A stretch of DNA of 64,000 nt from Natrialba hulunbeirensis JCM 10989 (GTDB lineage: Archaea > Halobacteriota > Halobacteria > Halobacteriales > Natrialbaceae), in the NCBI RefSeq assembly GCF_000337575.1, contig NZ_AOIM01000013.1, positions 156,425-220,424 of the forward strand, given 5' to 3'. The position numbers were made by a program, and so were the translations under genes. Below the pieces are notes generated by a model that was not told where the DNA came from, did not search any database, and saw only the letters and a list, made by a program, of their open reading frames with translations. Positions 24,628-33,024 of this stretch are shown one piece after another. Each line of letters begins with the position of its first letter. The first letter of the stretch is position 1.

Positions 24628-25392
24628 TCAGTCGGATGAGTCTGACTGCACAGACGACGGTGTGATTCTGCGCCAGTGTGTGTAGCTGCCGACGCAAATG
24701 GCAAGCCACGACGCACCGATCAACAGCGAGGCGAGGTACCCGAGCTGCGGGACGAGTTCGAACATCGCGAGATAGGGGAAGGCGAATCCGAATCCCCCGA
24801 TCACGACGCCGCCGGCGGTATACACGACCTGTTCAGCAGGTCGCACGTTCGGATCGAAGAACGTGAGAGCACCGAGGAACAGGAGGTACGGACTGAACAG
24901 CGCCACCAGGATCAGGCGGAACAGGCCACTGAAACTCAGAAACTTGCCACCCTCAGCGTGCGTGAGATAGACCTCGTCGCCGTTGGCCACCAATCCGTAC
25001 GTCTCGTACGCATCGACGTTCGTCGGGAACGCCGGCGATTCCGCGTACTCGTCACAGAGGAGCAGAGAGTCGTGACACAGACGGACGCTGCCGAGTCGCT
25101 GCCAACCGTACCCGCGATGCTCGCTGTACTCCGGCGGTTGCACGATGGCTTCCTGGAACGCTTGCTGTGTCGCCGGTGAAAGATCGTCTACCGCTTTCGG
25201 TGTGGAGATGTTGACGTCGTCGCGTTCGACGGTCTCGTTGAAGGCCTCCGTCGATTCGTGCGCGACGGCGTACGTCGTCGCACTCGAGTGGTATGGGTTC
25301 GCGAACGACGCCGGATACACGAAACTACCAACCAGGAGGAGCAACACGAGGAGTGAAAACACTGTCCGAGGCGATACCTTCACTGTTGACAC
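24628..25392 (-). CDS. Haloarchaeal membrane protein of unknown function in the carotenoid locus
   Basis: 254 residues. The N-terminus has a signal-anchor-like helix, VFSLLVLLLLVGSFVYPASF, followed by an external-looking domain of about 110 residues with cysteines in RLCHDSLLLCDEYAE. It ends with about three membrane helices: LFRLILVALFSPYLLFLGAL, VVYTAGGVVIGGFGFAFPYL and LGYLASLLIGASWLAICVGS. I do not recognise a family. It lies between convergent crtB and same-strand cruF (96 bp), so it may be co-expressed with, or simply neighbour, the carotenoid genes. Confidence 0.75.
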   Translation of the reverse strand: MSTVKVSPRTVFSLLVLLLLVGSFVYPASFANPYHSSATTYAVAHESTEAFNETVERDDVNISTPKAVDDLSPATQQAFQEAIVQPPEYSEHRGYGWQRLGSVRLCHDSLLLCDEYAESPAFPTNVDAYETYGLVANGDEVYLTHAEGGKFLSFSGLFRLILVALFSPYLLFLGALTFFDPNVRPAEQVVYTAGGVVIGGFGFAFPYLAMFELVPQLGYLASLLIGASWLAICVGSYTHWRRITPSSVQSDSSD

Positions 25393-25488
25393 GTTATATC
25401 TGTATAATAAGTGTTTTCTGATTAGCAGTAGCCGGAGAAAGGAGTGTCCAGAACTGCACTAGCAAAAGCAGGCGGGACAGGTCCCCGG

Positions 25489-26418
25489 TCAGGCAGGAAC
25501 TGCTGTTCGAAGCAGGTCACGGTCGTACCGACCCGTGCTGAACAGCCCGAGACAGAACAGGCCGGCGATGGCAGCGGGGATCCAGTTGCCGTAGAGCAGG
25601 TTGATCGATCCCCAGAGCAGGACGAAACTCACCAGATCGTCGAGGATGAACTCACAGGATCGGACGCGCTCGAGTAGTGCCTCGCGATCGAACGCCAGGT
25701 CGACGAGCACGACCGCGATGGTCCCAGAGAGCAGCCAGCCGAGGTAGTTCGACACCGGAACGCCGTAGTAGACCCCTGCAGGTACAAACTCCCAGAAGCC
25801 GATCGCGACGGCGGCGGGGTCGAGGACGAGGTCGACCGCAATTACTGCAGTGACAGCACTTGCCAACCTGAGGACGGGATTCCGGTGACGGTCACCGAGG
25901 ACCAGCAGCGTCAACAGGTAGGCATTGAGCACCAGTGGGATGAAAAACAGCGGCAGCGCCAGTGGCACCTCGCCGAGGAGCATCGGTCCGAGCTGGATCG
26001 TATACTCGAACGCACCGTAGGGCCAGTTGGTTCGCACGCCGACGATTTCGATCGCGTACGTGTAGACGGTCAACAGGCCGAGACAGCCGAGCGCCCACCA
26101 GCCGATCCGAGGCAAGAGTCCAACGAGCAGCGGCGAGCGCATCACGGCGGTCCCGAAGAGCAACAACAGCGGATTGTACGCGACCGGCTCCGGCAACAGC
26201 CCTATATCGCTTGCGACGAGCGTCACCGCGCCGATGACCGGGAACACCACCGCGATGGTGAACCGGTTCTCACGGATGATGGACTCGAGTCGGTGCTGGA
26301 TCACAGCGCGCGAGTTATCACCACTGACCTCTCCCTCACTCGTTCGAGTTGGGGACGCCGAAGTAGCGGCAGTGTCCGGTGACGTGCTCGATTCGGAGCC
26401 CGAGTCCGAACTATCCAT
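25489..26418 (-). CDS. cruF: Bisanhydrobacterioruberin hydratase CruF
   Basis: 309-residue multi-span membrane enzyme that hydrates the terminal groups of bisanhydrobacterioruberin to give bacterioruberin. The order crtD-lyeJ-cruF is that characterised in Haloarcula japonica. About eight hydrophobic helices are visible, with family motifs AIEIVGVRTNWPYGAFEYT, LGEVPLALPLFFIPLVLNA and DLVLDPAAVAIGFWEF. The first 40 residues are a Ser/Thr/Asp-rich soluble lead. Its start overlaps the end of lyeJ by 8 bp, so translation is coupled. Confidence 0.9.
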   Translation of the reverse strand: MDSSDSGSESSTSPDTAATSASPTRTSEGEVSGDNSRAVIQHRLESIIRENRFTIAVVFPVIGAVTLVASDIGLLPEPVAYNPLLLLFGTAVMRSPLLVGLLPRIGWWALGCLGLLTVYTYAIEIVGVRTNWPYGAFEYTIQLGPMLLGEVPLALPLFFIPLVLNAYLLTLLVLGDRHRNPVLRLASAVTAVIAVDLVLDPAAVAIGFWEFVPAGVYYGVPVSNYLGWLLSGTIAVVLVDLAFDREALLERVRSCEFILDDLVSFVLLWGSINLLYGNWIPAAIAGLFCLGLFSTGRYDRDLLRTAVPA

Positions 26419-27430
26419 AGAGCATCACCCAGAGGCCACCCATGGTCATCGCCGCGCCGACGACGGTGTTGATCGCCGGGAACCACCAGTAGGCGCGGTC
26501 GACATCGATTCGGGTCGCGACGATCGTGGCGACGAGTGCCGGATAAACCAGCAACAGCGCACCGAGTCGCACGTCGAGCGCGGCGAACGCGAACGCGCTG
26601 CCCAGCCAGCAAGCAGCACAGTAGCCGTACGTCCGCGTCTCACCGAGGACGGTCGCAGTCGTTCGAATCCCGGTCTCTCGGTCAGGTTCAATGTCCGGGA
26701 TTGCGGAGAACGTGTGCATCCCCATCGCCCAGAGCCAGGCACCCACGACGGCGAGCACTGGGGGCTGCGTGCCGGCGACCGCAGCGTAGGCCGCCGCACC
26801 CGGCGCGATGTAGAGGCCGTTCGAAACCGAGTCGAGGAACGGCGTCGTCTTGAATCGAACCGGCGGCGCGCTGTAGGCCGCGCCGAGAACGAGGAAGACG
26901 GCGATCCAGGGCCACGCCGCGCTCGGCACGAGCGGAACGAGCACGACTGGAAGCGACGCACAGAGCGCGACGGCGACCGGCACGTACCCCTGTCCGCGGT
27001 AGCGCGCCTCCCGTTCGTCGGCCGCTTTCTTCGGGTTCTTCGCATCTATCTCGCGGTCGTAGATGTCGTTGATTCCGTAGAGAAACACGTTCGCCGGCAA
27101 GAGAAAGTACGCGAACAGCGCAACCGTCGCGAGCGTGACCAGGTCGCCGGTGCCCTCGGCCGCGTAGGCGATGCCCACCAGCACGGGTCCGGCGAGGTAG
27201 AACCAGAACCGCGGGCGTGAGAGCGTGAACAGGTACGAGAGCGACTCGAAGCCGCCTCGGCCAGCAGTCTCGCTGGCTCCGCTGGTGTTGCCGCTGTCAG
27301 CACTGGCTGAAGGGGCGCTGTCGTCCGATACGTCGTCCCCACGAAGGGAGCGAAAAGGGGCGGTACTCGAGTCCCTCTCCACACGCAACCCCGTCCTCGC
27401 GAATCCGAGTACGCGCTCAGGCACCGCCAT
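26411..27430 (-). CDS. lyeJ: Lycopene elongase/hydratase LyeJ (UbiA prenyltransferase)
   Basis: 339-residue UbiA-type membrane prenyltransferase that adds C5 units and water to lycopene ends on the way to C50 bacterioruberin. The two Asp-rich prenyl-diphosphate motifs are GINDIYDREIDAKNPKK and FSAIPDIEPDRETGIRTTA. About nine membrane helices follow the Ser-rich first 60 residues. It overlaps crtD by 14 bp and cruF by 8 bp, giving a three-gene overlapping operon. Ubiquinone/menaquinone-type UbiA homologues are the alternative, but the neighbours settle it. Confidence 0.92.
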   Translation of the reverse strand: MAVPERVLGFARTGLRVERDSSTAPFRSLRGDDVSDDSAPSASADSGNTSGASETAGRGGFESLSYLFTLSRPRFWFYLAGPVLVGIAYAAEGTGDLVTLATVALFAYFLLPANVFLYGINDIYDREIDAKNPKKAADEREARYRGQGYVPVAVALCASLPVVLVPLVPSAAWPWIAVFLVLGAAYSAPPVRFKTTPFLDSVSNGLYIAPGAAAYAAVAGTQPPVLAVVGAWLWAMGMHTFSAIPDIEPDRETGIRTTATVLGETRTYGYCAACWLGSAFAFAALDVRLGALLLVYPALVATIVATRIDVDRAYWWFPAINTVVGAAMTMGGLWVMLYG

Positions 27431-29000
27431 GATCCTCCAGGACGGCCTCAGCCGTCAACTCACCGCTGATCAGACACATCGGGACGCCGATTCCCGGCGT
27501 GGTGTCGGCCCCCGTGAAGTAGAGCCCGTCCACCTGCTTCGAGCGGTGTGGCGGCCGGAACAGGGCCGTCTGTCTGAGCGTGTGGGCGAGCCCGAGTGCG
27601 GTCCCGTCGTAGCTGTTGTACCGACTGGCGAAGTCCGAGACGCAGAAGTCCTCCTCGAAGACGATCCGATCGCGGAGGCTGGTTCCCGTATACGTCTCGA
27701 TATCATCGAGGATGAGATTCCGGTACTGGTCGCGCATTTCGGGGGTGTCCTCGAGTCCCGGTGCGATCGGGACGAGGACGAACAGCGCGCTGTGGCCGTC
27801 GGGTGCGACGGTGTCGTCGGTTTCGGAGGGGACACAGAGGTAGTACGCCGGGTCCTCGGGCCACTGCGGGTCCTCGAAGATCTGGTCGAAGTGCTCCTCC
27901 CAGTCGGTCGGGAGGACGAGCGTGTGGTGGGCGAGCTCGTCGACGTCGCCTTCGACGCCGAGGTAGAGCAAGAACGCGGAGGGAGCGTAGGTTCGTGACT
28001 CCCAGTAGTCGGCGTCGTAGCCGCGCCGTTCGGGCGTGAGCAGTTCCTGTTCGGCATGCGCGTAGTCGGTGTTGCTCACCACCAGATCCGTCCGGAGCGG
28101 CCCGTCGGTCGTCTCGACGAGGAACGCGCCCGTCCGGCCCTTGATCTTCGTCACCGGTCGCCCGGTGTCGTACTCGACGCCGAGTTCGCGGCCGAGGTCG
28201 ACGAACGCATCGATGACGGCCCCAATTCCGCCCTCGGGGTACCAGACGCCGAGATTGAAATCGACGTGACTCATCAGGTTGTACAGCGCCGGCGTGTTCG
28301 ACGGCGACCCGCCGAGGAAGACCAGCGTGTACTGCATGATCTGTTGTAACTGCGGATGATCGAAGTAGTCCTCGACGTGGCCCTGCATCGATCCGAGCAA
28401 CGAGAGTCCCCGCGCCTGCCGCGCAACGGCGGGGTCGATGTAATCTCGCAGCCGCGGCCGATCCTCGTAGACGAAGTGCTCCATGCCGACCTCGTAGTTC
28501 TCCCGTGATTTCTCGAGGTAGCGCTCGAGTGCCTCACCAGCGCCCTCCTCGTACGTCTCGAACAGCTCCTTCGTTCGCTCCAGCTCCGGTGTGATGTCGA
28601 TTCGGTCGCCCGGAATCTGAGACGAGGCGGCCATCGTCGTTGTCGCTGGGGTGTCGCCATCTGTGCGTACTCGAGTGCCATCGGGTCCGGTATCGGCCTC
28701 CATGCCCTCTTTGAAGAAAATTCGGTAGTGGGGATCGAGGTGTGTCAGCTCGTAGTAGTCCGTTGGCGCTCGATCGAAGGTGGCGAAGAATCGCTCGAAG
28801 ACATCGGGCATCAGATACCAGGATGGCCCCATGTCGAACCGGAAGCCGTCGCGTTCGAGGCGGCTCGCACGGCCGCCGAGCTGGTCGTTTTTTTCGACGA
28901 CGCGAACGTCAGCGCCGGCGTCGGCGAGGTAGCAAGCGGTAGAGAGGCCGCCGACACCGGCCCCGACGATGACGGCGGAGCTCCCGGAGAGTGGTTGCAT
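27417..29000 (-). CDS. crtD: Carotenoid 3,4-desaturase (phytoene desaturase family)
   Basis: 527-residue FAD-dependent desaturase of the CrtI/CrtD family. The dinucleotide motif AVIVGAGVGGLSTACYLADAG is near residues 9-29, then LGGRASRLERDGFRFDMGPS. The C-terminal FAD signature is GLYFTGADTTPGIGVPMCLI. The operon with lyeJ and cruF identifies it as the 3,4-desaturase step of bacterioruberin synthesis rather than the lycopene-forming CrtI. An insert of about 45 residues, containing TGPDGTRVRTDGDTPATTT, follows HYRIFFKEGM. The start is ATG 29000. Confidence 0.9.
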   Translation of the reverse strand: MQPLSGSSAVIVGAGVGGLSTACYLADAGADVRVVEKNDQLGGRASRLERDGFRFDMGPSWYLMPDVFERFFATFDRAPTDYYELTHLDPHYRIFFKEGMEADTGPDGTRVRTDGDTPATTTMAASSQIPGDRIDITPELERTKELFETYEEGAGEALERYLEKSRENYEVGMEHFVYEDRPRLRDYIDPAVARQARGLSLLGSMQGHVEDYFDHPQLQQIMQYTLVFLGGSPSNTPALYNLMSHVDFNLGVWYPEGGIGAVIDAFVDLGRELGVEYDTGRPVTKIKGRTGAFLVETTDGPLRTDLVVSNTDYAHAEQELLTPERRGYDADYWESRTYAPSAFLLYLGVEGDVDELAHHTLVLPTDWEEHFDQIFEDPQWPEDPAYYLCVPSETDDTVAPDGHSALFVLVPIAPGLEDTPEMRDQYRNLILDDIETYTGTSLRDRIVFEEDFCVSDFASRYNSYDGTALGLAHTLRQTALFRPPHRSKQVDGLYFTGADTTPGIGVPMCLISGELTAEAVLEDHGGA

Positions 29001-29322
29001 AGTCGACCTGACTCTCGGTGGAGTGAAAAACCTAGGTCCTGACAATGTGGGGCGAGAGGCGACAATGGCGCTCCTTTCTGAGGAATATCCGCTGTTATAG
29101 CCGGTCCGGCTGGCAGAGCCGAGCGACGGAGTGCTACGATCGTAGTGTCATCGATCCCGGTTGTAAGACGCGAGCGTGAGTGCATGAGCGGCGGCTCTGT
29201 GGATACAGCGGTGAATGTGTACGCGGCTGGAACTACTGGGTGTGAACGTCGCTGGAGCTACGGGTCCAACGCGTAGATAGTGGTATCGAGATCAGCGCAG
29301 CGCTACTGCCACCGAAGTATAA
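29001..29322. other. Intergenic stretch upstream of crtD
   Basis: 322 bp between the crtD start and the eIF1A stop, both on the minus strand. It must contain the carotenoid operon promoter. A weak TATA-like GTTTTTCAC lies about 20 bp upstream of crtD on the minus strand. A small GC-rich inverted segment, GCCGGTCCGGC, lies at 29100-29110. No gene is supported. Confidence 0.5.
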
Positions 29323-29607
29323 TTAGTCGATGTGGCCTTCGCGACGGAGCTGGTCGGCGTCCTGGCTGGTGTAGCGCCACTCGATCGTGGCCTTCTCGTC
29401 CTGCCAGTCCCAAGGCTCGGCGACGACGATGTCGTCTTGCTCGATCCAGGTTCGGTATTTCATTCGGCCTGGAATACGGCCGAGACGTTCCTCGCCGTCC
29501 TCGCAACGCAGTTGCACGTGGTTGCCACCGAGGTGTTCGGTCACGACGGCGAATACTTCATCGCTGTTGGGCATACGGAGGTTCCGTCGCCCGGATTCTT
29601 CTGTCAC
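29323..29607 (-). CDS. eif1A: Translation initiation factor aIF1A
   Basis: 94-residue S1/OB-fold initiation factor. Family motifs are [52 protein letters not shown] and the C-terminal [12 protein letters not shown]. It binds the 30S A site and stimulates initiation with aIF2 and aIF1. The start is GTG 29607, about 25 bp below a TTTAAAT box, so the message is probably leaderless. Haloarchaea often keep more than one eIF1A copy; nothing here shows whether this is the main one. Confidence 0.93.
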   Translation of the reverse strand: MTEESGRRNLRMPNSDEVFAVVTEHLGGNHVQLRCEDGEERLGRIPGRMKYRTWIEQDDIVVAEPWDWQDEKATIEWRYTSQDADQLRREGHID

Positions 29608-29630
29608 ACCCGACCTACGTTCGGCAGACG

Positions 29631-29637
29631 TTTAAAT
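29631..29637 (-). promoter_or_regulatory. TATA-like box of eIF1A
   Basis: TTTAAAT (ATTTAAA on the minus strand) centred 27 bp before the GTG start at 29607, the spacing expected of a leaderless haloarchaeal promoter. Confidence 0.5.
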
Positions 29638-29716
29638 CATCGGAAAGTCGTGGTACCACGCACCACGACCCTGGTATGGGGAAATCAGTTGTTTCAGCGA
29701 ACCTATATCAGTTGTA

Positions 29717-30229
29717 TTAGAGTTCGCGCTCTGAGTCGGGGTTCTCGAGGTCCCACAACAGTTCCGGCAGGAAGGCTTCGAGATTGTCAATCACGCGCCG
29801 CTCGCTGACGTTCAGGCCATCACAGTGCTCGTGGGCAGACTCGCGGATGTCGACGTGGAGGTCGCCGTCCTCGAGCCAGACACCGAGTGGGAAGACCGAA
29901 CATCGCGCCGGCTTCCAGTCCTCTTCCAGGTGCAACGAGCAGAGGCCGTCCTCCCGAAGAAACGCACAGGCGGAACCGTCGTCTGCGACGTGGTCTGCCC
30001 GGTCTTTCTCCTCGCGCGTGACGAACTTCTCGCCGCGGAAGTCGGTCGTCGTCTCGGCGAGATTCGCCCGCTGGGCGAGCTCGAGAAGGTCCCGATCGTA
30101 GAGGAGGACGCCGTGATGACAGCACCAGGTGCAGTCGTCGACGCACTCGAAGGTGAGATCGGGATCGAACTCGACGACGGCCTCGCGGTCGGGATAGACC
30201 TCGACACGTCGCGTCGCGTCAGCGCTCAC
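29717..30229 (-). CDS. YkgJ-type cysteine-cluster protein
   Basis: 170 residues with the cysteine pattern of the YkgJ (zinc/iron-chelating) family: CVDDCTWCCHHGVLL near the N-terminus, SACAFLREDGLCSLH in the middle, and ARCSVFPLGVW, then HEHCDGL. These would hold a metal or Fe-S cluster. The function of the family is not settled. I start it at GTG 30229, because the open frame continues upstream into sequence with no family similarity; no ATG is available before the conserved region. It is divergent from the downstream membrane-protein gene. Confidence 0.8.
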   Translation of the reverse strand: MSADATRRVEVYPDREAVVEFDPDLTFECVDDCTWCCHHGVLLYDRDLLELAQRANLAETTTDFRGEKFVTREEKDRADHVADDGSACAFLREDGLCSLHLEEDWKPARCSVFPLGVWLEDGDLHVDIRESAHEHCDGLNVSERRVIDNLEAFLPELLWDLENPDSEREL

Positions 30230-30329
30230 GTGTTTCTGGAAACGGTTCGCGCTGAAGTGCCTTTCTACCTCCCTCCCGGATCCCGGTGTGCATCGGAGTC
30301 GGTAACGGGCGACTGTTCGGGACGCACAG

Positions 30330-30336
30330 TTATATT
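30330..30336 (+). promoter_or_regulatory. TATA-like box of the 30368 membrane-protein gene
   Basis: TTATATT in AGTTATATTCGG lies 32-38 bp before the ATG at 30368, giving a predicted leader of under 15 nt. The first copy of the 30-bp repeat lies just after it. Confidence 0.45.
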
Positions 30337-30347
30337 CGGCGACAGAA

Positions 30348-30399
30348 AACCGCACAGCAAGCAACAGATGCCCAACCAACCGCACAACAAGCAACAGAT
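30348..30399. repeat. 30-bp-period direct repeat across a start codon
   Basis: AACCGCACAGCAAGCAACAG with the following AT (30348-30369) recurs at 30378-30399 with a single difference (AGC to AAC). The copies are 30 bp apart, so the reading frame is kept and the peptide PHSKQQMP is echoed as PHNKQQIP. The first copy ends in the ATG used as the start of the membrane protein; the second reads ATA at the matching place. Confidence 0.75.
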
Positions 30400-30784
30400 A
30401 CCTGGCCGACTCACCGAAATTCTCGGCGGTGCTGTCTTCGTCTTCCTCGTTTCGTACGTCCTCACGGTGCCGGGACGTGCCGCCTGGTCGACGGTCGATG
30501 CCTGGGTCGGCGAACTGGGAGTAATCCTCTCGCTGGTGCTCGTCTGCGCCGTCTCCGGGGCGCTGTTCTCGCGGCTCACCGGTGTGCGCACCGACTCTCT
30601 CCTCACCGGGGGATTCCTTGTCTACCTCGCCTGGTGGGGCTACCTCGAGGTAGACGCGGGACCGTTCGACAGCCCGGTGCACATCCTCCTCGGCGTCTTC
30701 TTCCTGATCGGATTCGGTCTCGGCGCAACGGGCGGCGAACGCCTTGGTAGTGGGAGCGGCCGGCAGTCGAGTTCCTCCGGATGA
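30368..30784 (+). CDS. Small multi-span membrane protein
   Basis: 138 residues with four hydrophobic helices: LGGAVFVFLVSYVLTV, LGVILSLVLVCAVSGALFS, LLTGGFLVYLAWWGYL and VHILLGVFFLIGFGLGATGG. A short, polar N-terminus and a Ser/Gly tail flank them. I do not recognise a family. The N-terminal 15 residues lie within a 30-bp duplicated segment. It ends 6 bp before the stop of the convergent FAH-family gene. Confidence 0.65.
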   Translation: MPNQPHNKQQIPGRLTEILGGAVFVFLVSYVLTVPGRAAWSTVDAWVGELGVILSLVLVCAVSGALFSRLTGVRTDSLLTGGFLVYLAWWGYLEVDAGPFDSPVHILLGVFFLIGFGLGATGGERLGSGSGRQSSSSG

Positions 30785-30790
30785 GTGCGG

Positions 30791-31531
30791 TTACCGGCTC
30801 GTCTCGGCGACCGTGTTCCGCAGCGTTCCCACACCCTCGTAGGTGATATCCACCGTGTCACCCGGTTCGACGAGGCCGGGGTTTGCGGGGCTACCGAAGG
30901 CGACGACGTCACCTGGCTGGAACGTAAACCGCTTCGAGAGGTACGAGACGATCTCGGCGACGCCAAATAGCATCAGATCCGTTGTCGCCTCCTGGCGGCG
31001 CTCGCCCGCTACGTCAGTGTGCATCTCGATCGTTGTGTCCGTCGCGTCGAGTTCGGTTTCGATCCATGGACCGAGCGGGCCGGAGCCGTCGAAGGCCTTT
31101 CGTGCGGTGCGGCCCTGCTGGTCGAGCGCGTCGACGTCGTTCATGATCGTGTAGCCGCGGACGACGTCAGAGATCTCGTCCTCGGCCACGTCGTGGCACT
31201 CCTCGTCGATGACGGCGGCGAGTTCACCTGCGTAGGTGAGTTCGTCGGTAAAGTCGGGGTAGGGAATCGGCTGCTCGTGGGCCAGTAGCGATGCCGGCGG
31301 TTTGATGAAGAAATCCGGCTCCTCGGGGCGCTCGTACTCCATCTGTTCGAGCGTCTCGGCGTAGTTGCGGCCAACACAGTACAGCGCGGTCGGCTCACAG
31401 GGCGGGAGCAGATCGCCGTCGACGCCGACCTCGTACGTGTTGTCGTCGGTGTCGTCTGTCGGGTGAACAACGCCGTCCTCGTACCGCCCAGCCACCGGTC
31501 CGTGCTCGGTCTCGATCCGTGCGAGTCGCAT
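30791..31531 (-). CDS. Fumarylacetoacetate hydrolase (FAH) family protein
   Basis: 246 residues with the FAH fold: the short N-terminal lead, ALYCVGRNYAETLEQM, DFFIKPPASLLAHEQPIPYP, the metal-site region LTYAGELAAVIDEECHDV, GYTIMNDVDALDQQ and the C-terminal FQPGDVVAFGSPANPG. The metal-binding Glu/Asp residues are present. FAH proteins act as acylpyruvate hydrolases, oxaloacetate decarboxylases or homoprotocatechuate isomerase-decarboxylases, and the sequence does not decide among these. No catabolic genes are adjacent, so a housekeeping acylpyruvase/oxaloacetate decarboxylase role is at least as likely. Confidence 0.88.
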   Translation of the reverse strand: MRLARIETEHGPVAGRYEDGVVHPTDDTDDNTYEVGVDGDLLPPCEPTALYCVGRNYAETLEQMEYERPEEPDFFIKPPASLLAHEQPIPYPDFTDELTYAGELAAVIDEECHDVAEDEISDVVRGYTIMNDVDALDQQGRTARKAFDGSGPLGPWIETELDATDTTIEMHTDVAGERRQEATTDLMLFGVAEIVSYLSKRFTFQPGDVVAFGSPANPGLVEPGDTVDITYEGVGTLRNTVAETSR

Positions 31532-31636
31532 ACAGGGGGTCGTGAACCGATCGAAGTAGGCCTACCGGTTCGATTTCGGACGTGTCCGACAGCCGCGTGT
31601 TACGCTTTTGACGGTGCTCGTCGGAGTGGTCTCCGC

Positions 31637-32527
31637 ATGTCCGACCACGACAGCGACGTACTGGTTTCAGCGGATTGGGTCGAAGACCACCTAGATGAGT
31701 TTCAGGCAGACGAACCGGATTACCGGCTCGTAGAGGTCAACAGCCCCGAATCCCCCGACGAAGGCGATTTCCCCTCGCGGTACGACGAAGGCCACATCCC
31801 CGGCGCAGTCGGGATGCAGTGGGACGAAGACCTCTCCGATCAGGACCAGCGAGACATCCTGAAAAAGGAGGATTTCGAGGAGACAGTCGGCGAACACGGT
31901 ATCAGCGAGGACTCCACGGTCGTCTTCTACGGCAACGGCTGGATTCCGAACTGGTTCGCGCTCTTCGCCTACTGGGAGTTCAAATACTACGGCCACGACG
32001 ACGCACGCGTCCTCGACGGCGGCAAGGACTACTGGGTGAACGAGGACTACCCGCTGACCGACGACGAACCTGACTTCGACGCCGTCGAATACACCGCGAA
32101 GGGACCGTTCGAGAGCATCCGCGCTTACAAGGACGACGTGGACAAGGCCCGCGAGGCCGGCATCCCGATGGTCGACGTTCGCTCACCCGAAGAGTTCTCC
32201 GGCGAACTCATCGCCCCCGAGGGGCTCCAGGAGACCGCCCAGCGGGGTGGGCATATCCCCGGCGCGTCGAACGTCCCCGTGAAGACCAACCTGCGCGACG
32301 ACGGCCGATTCAAGGGGCCGGACGAACTCGAGGAGCTGTACGCAGCCGAAGGCATCGACGGCGACGAATCCGTCGTCACCTACTGTCGCGTCGGCGAACG
32401 CTCCGCAATCGCGTGGTTCGCGCTCCACGAGTTACTCGAGTACGACGACGTGCACAACTACGACGGCTCCTGGACAGAGTGGGGGAATCTCGTCCGCGCG
32501 CCGATCGAGCGCGGTGAGGCGGAGTGA
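31637..32527 (+). CDS. tssA: Two-domain sulfurtransferase (rhodanese, TssA-like)
   Basis: 296 residues with two rhodanese domains. The first (about 5-130) lacks a catalytic cysteine: the position reads FYGNGWIPNW. The second (about 150-285) has the active-site loop VVTYCRVGERSAIAW with Cys in CRVGERS. The hinge contains DVDKAREAGIPMVDVRSPEE. Family members transfer sulfane sulfur from thiosulfate or 3-mercaptopyruvate to cyanide or a protein acceptor. The start at ATG 31637 follows a CTTTTGAC-type AT element. It has no operon partner. Confidence 0.9.
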   Translation: MSDHDSDVLVSADWVEDHLDEFQADEPDYRLVEVNSPESPDEGDFPSRYDEGHIPGAVGMQWDEDLSDQDQRDILKKEDFEETVGEHGISEDSTVVFYGNGWIPNWFALFAYWEFKYYGHDDARVLDGGKDYWVNEDYPLTDDEPDFDAVEYTAKGPFESIRAYKDDVDKAREAGIPMVDVRSPEEFSGELIAPEGLQETAQRGGHIPGASNVPVKTNLRDDGRFKGPDELEELYAAEGIDGDESVVTYCRVGERSAIAWFALHELLEYDDVHNYDGSWTEWGNLVRAPIERGEAE

Positions 32528-32663
32528 AGTGTGATTGGTGTGGTCGGTGTCGTTTGTGGGTGGGGAAGTAGACTGGCGGTGTGACGTGACTGCGTGTGGC
32601 CTCGATCAGAGCCGTCTCTGCTGTGGTCGACGGTCGACGGTCGACAGCCGAAAACTCGCCGAC

Positions 32664-32882
32664 TCACTCCTCGAGCACGAGGTACGTCCGCGCACCCCGG
32701 TGCTCGAGTGAGACCTGGTCGGTGTCGACGTCAGTCCGGTCGTGGATGAACTCCTCGACGCCAGCCGCGTGCAGTTCGGTGACTTCGATTCGTTCGCGCT
32801 GCGTGGCTGCGCTGTGGCCGGCTTCGTCCTCGGTGAGGTCGCCTCGGGAGCGGTCATCACTTCGGTCGACGATCAGTGTCAT
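32664..32882 (-). CDS. Small conserved-looking acidic protein
   Basis: 72 residues from ATG 32882: MTLIVDRSDDRSRGDLTEDE, then IEVTELHAAGVEEFIHD and the ending VSLEHRGARTYLVLEE. The regular alternation of hydrophobic residues and the strand-like end suggest a small alpha/beta domain. ATGs one and four codons upstream would add only MMR or a GTG. No family recognised. It lies 142 bp downstream of the cobalamin operon's last gene on the same strand, so it may belong to it. Confidence 0.5.
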   Translation of the reverse strand: MTLIVDRSDDRSRGDLTEDEAGHSAATQRERIEVTELHAAGVEEFIHDRTDVDTDQVSLEHRGARTYLVLEE

Positions 32883-33024
32883 ACGCATCACTTGGACTGA
32901 CAGTATGTCAATCCGATCCGTCCGTGGTGAAAGTGAAAGTAGTCAGTACTGGCCCGCTCCCGTACGTATTTCTGTGGCCGAAAATCACGGTGACTGCGCT
33001 ACGCTCGTCAGCAACAGCCCTCGA

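Noticed and set aside
29184-29277. A 30-codon frame upstream of crtD
   Set aside because: Starts with ATG but has no conserved or structural feature; chance open frame.
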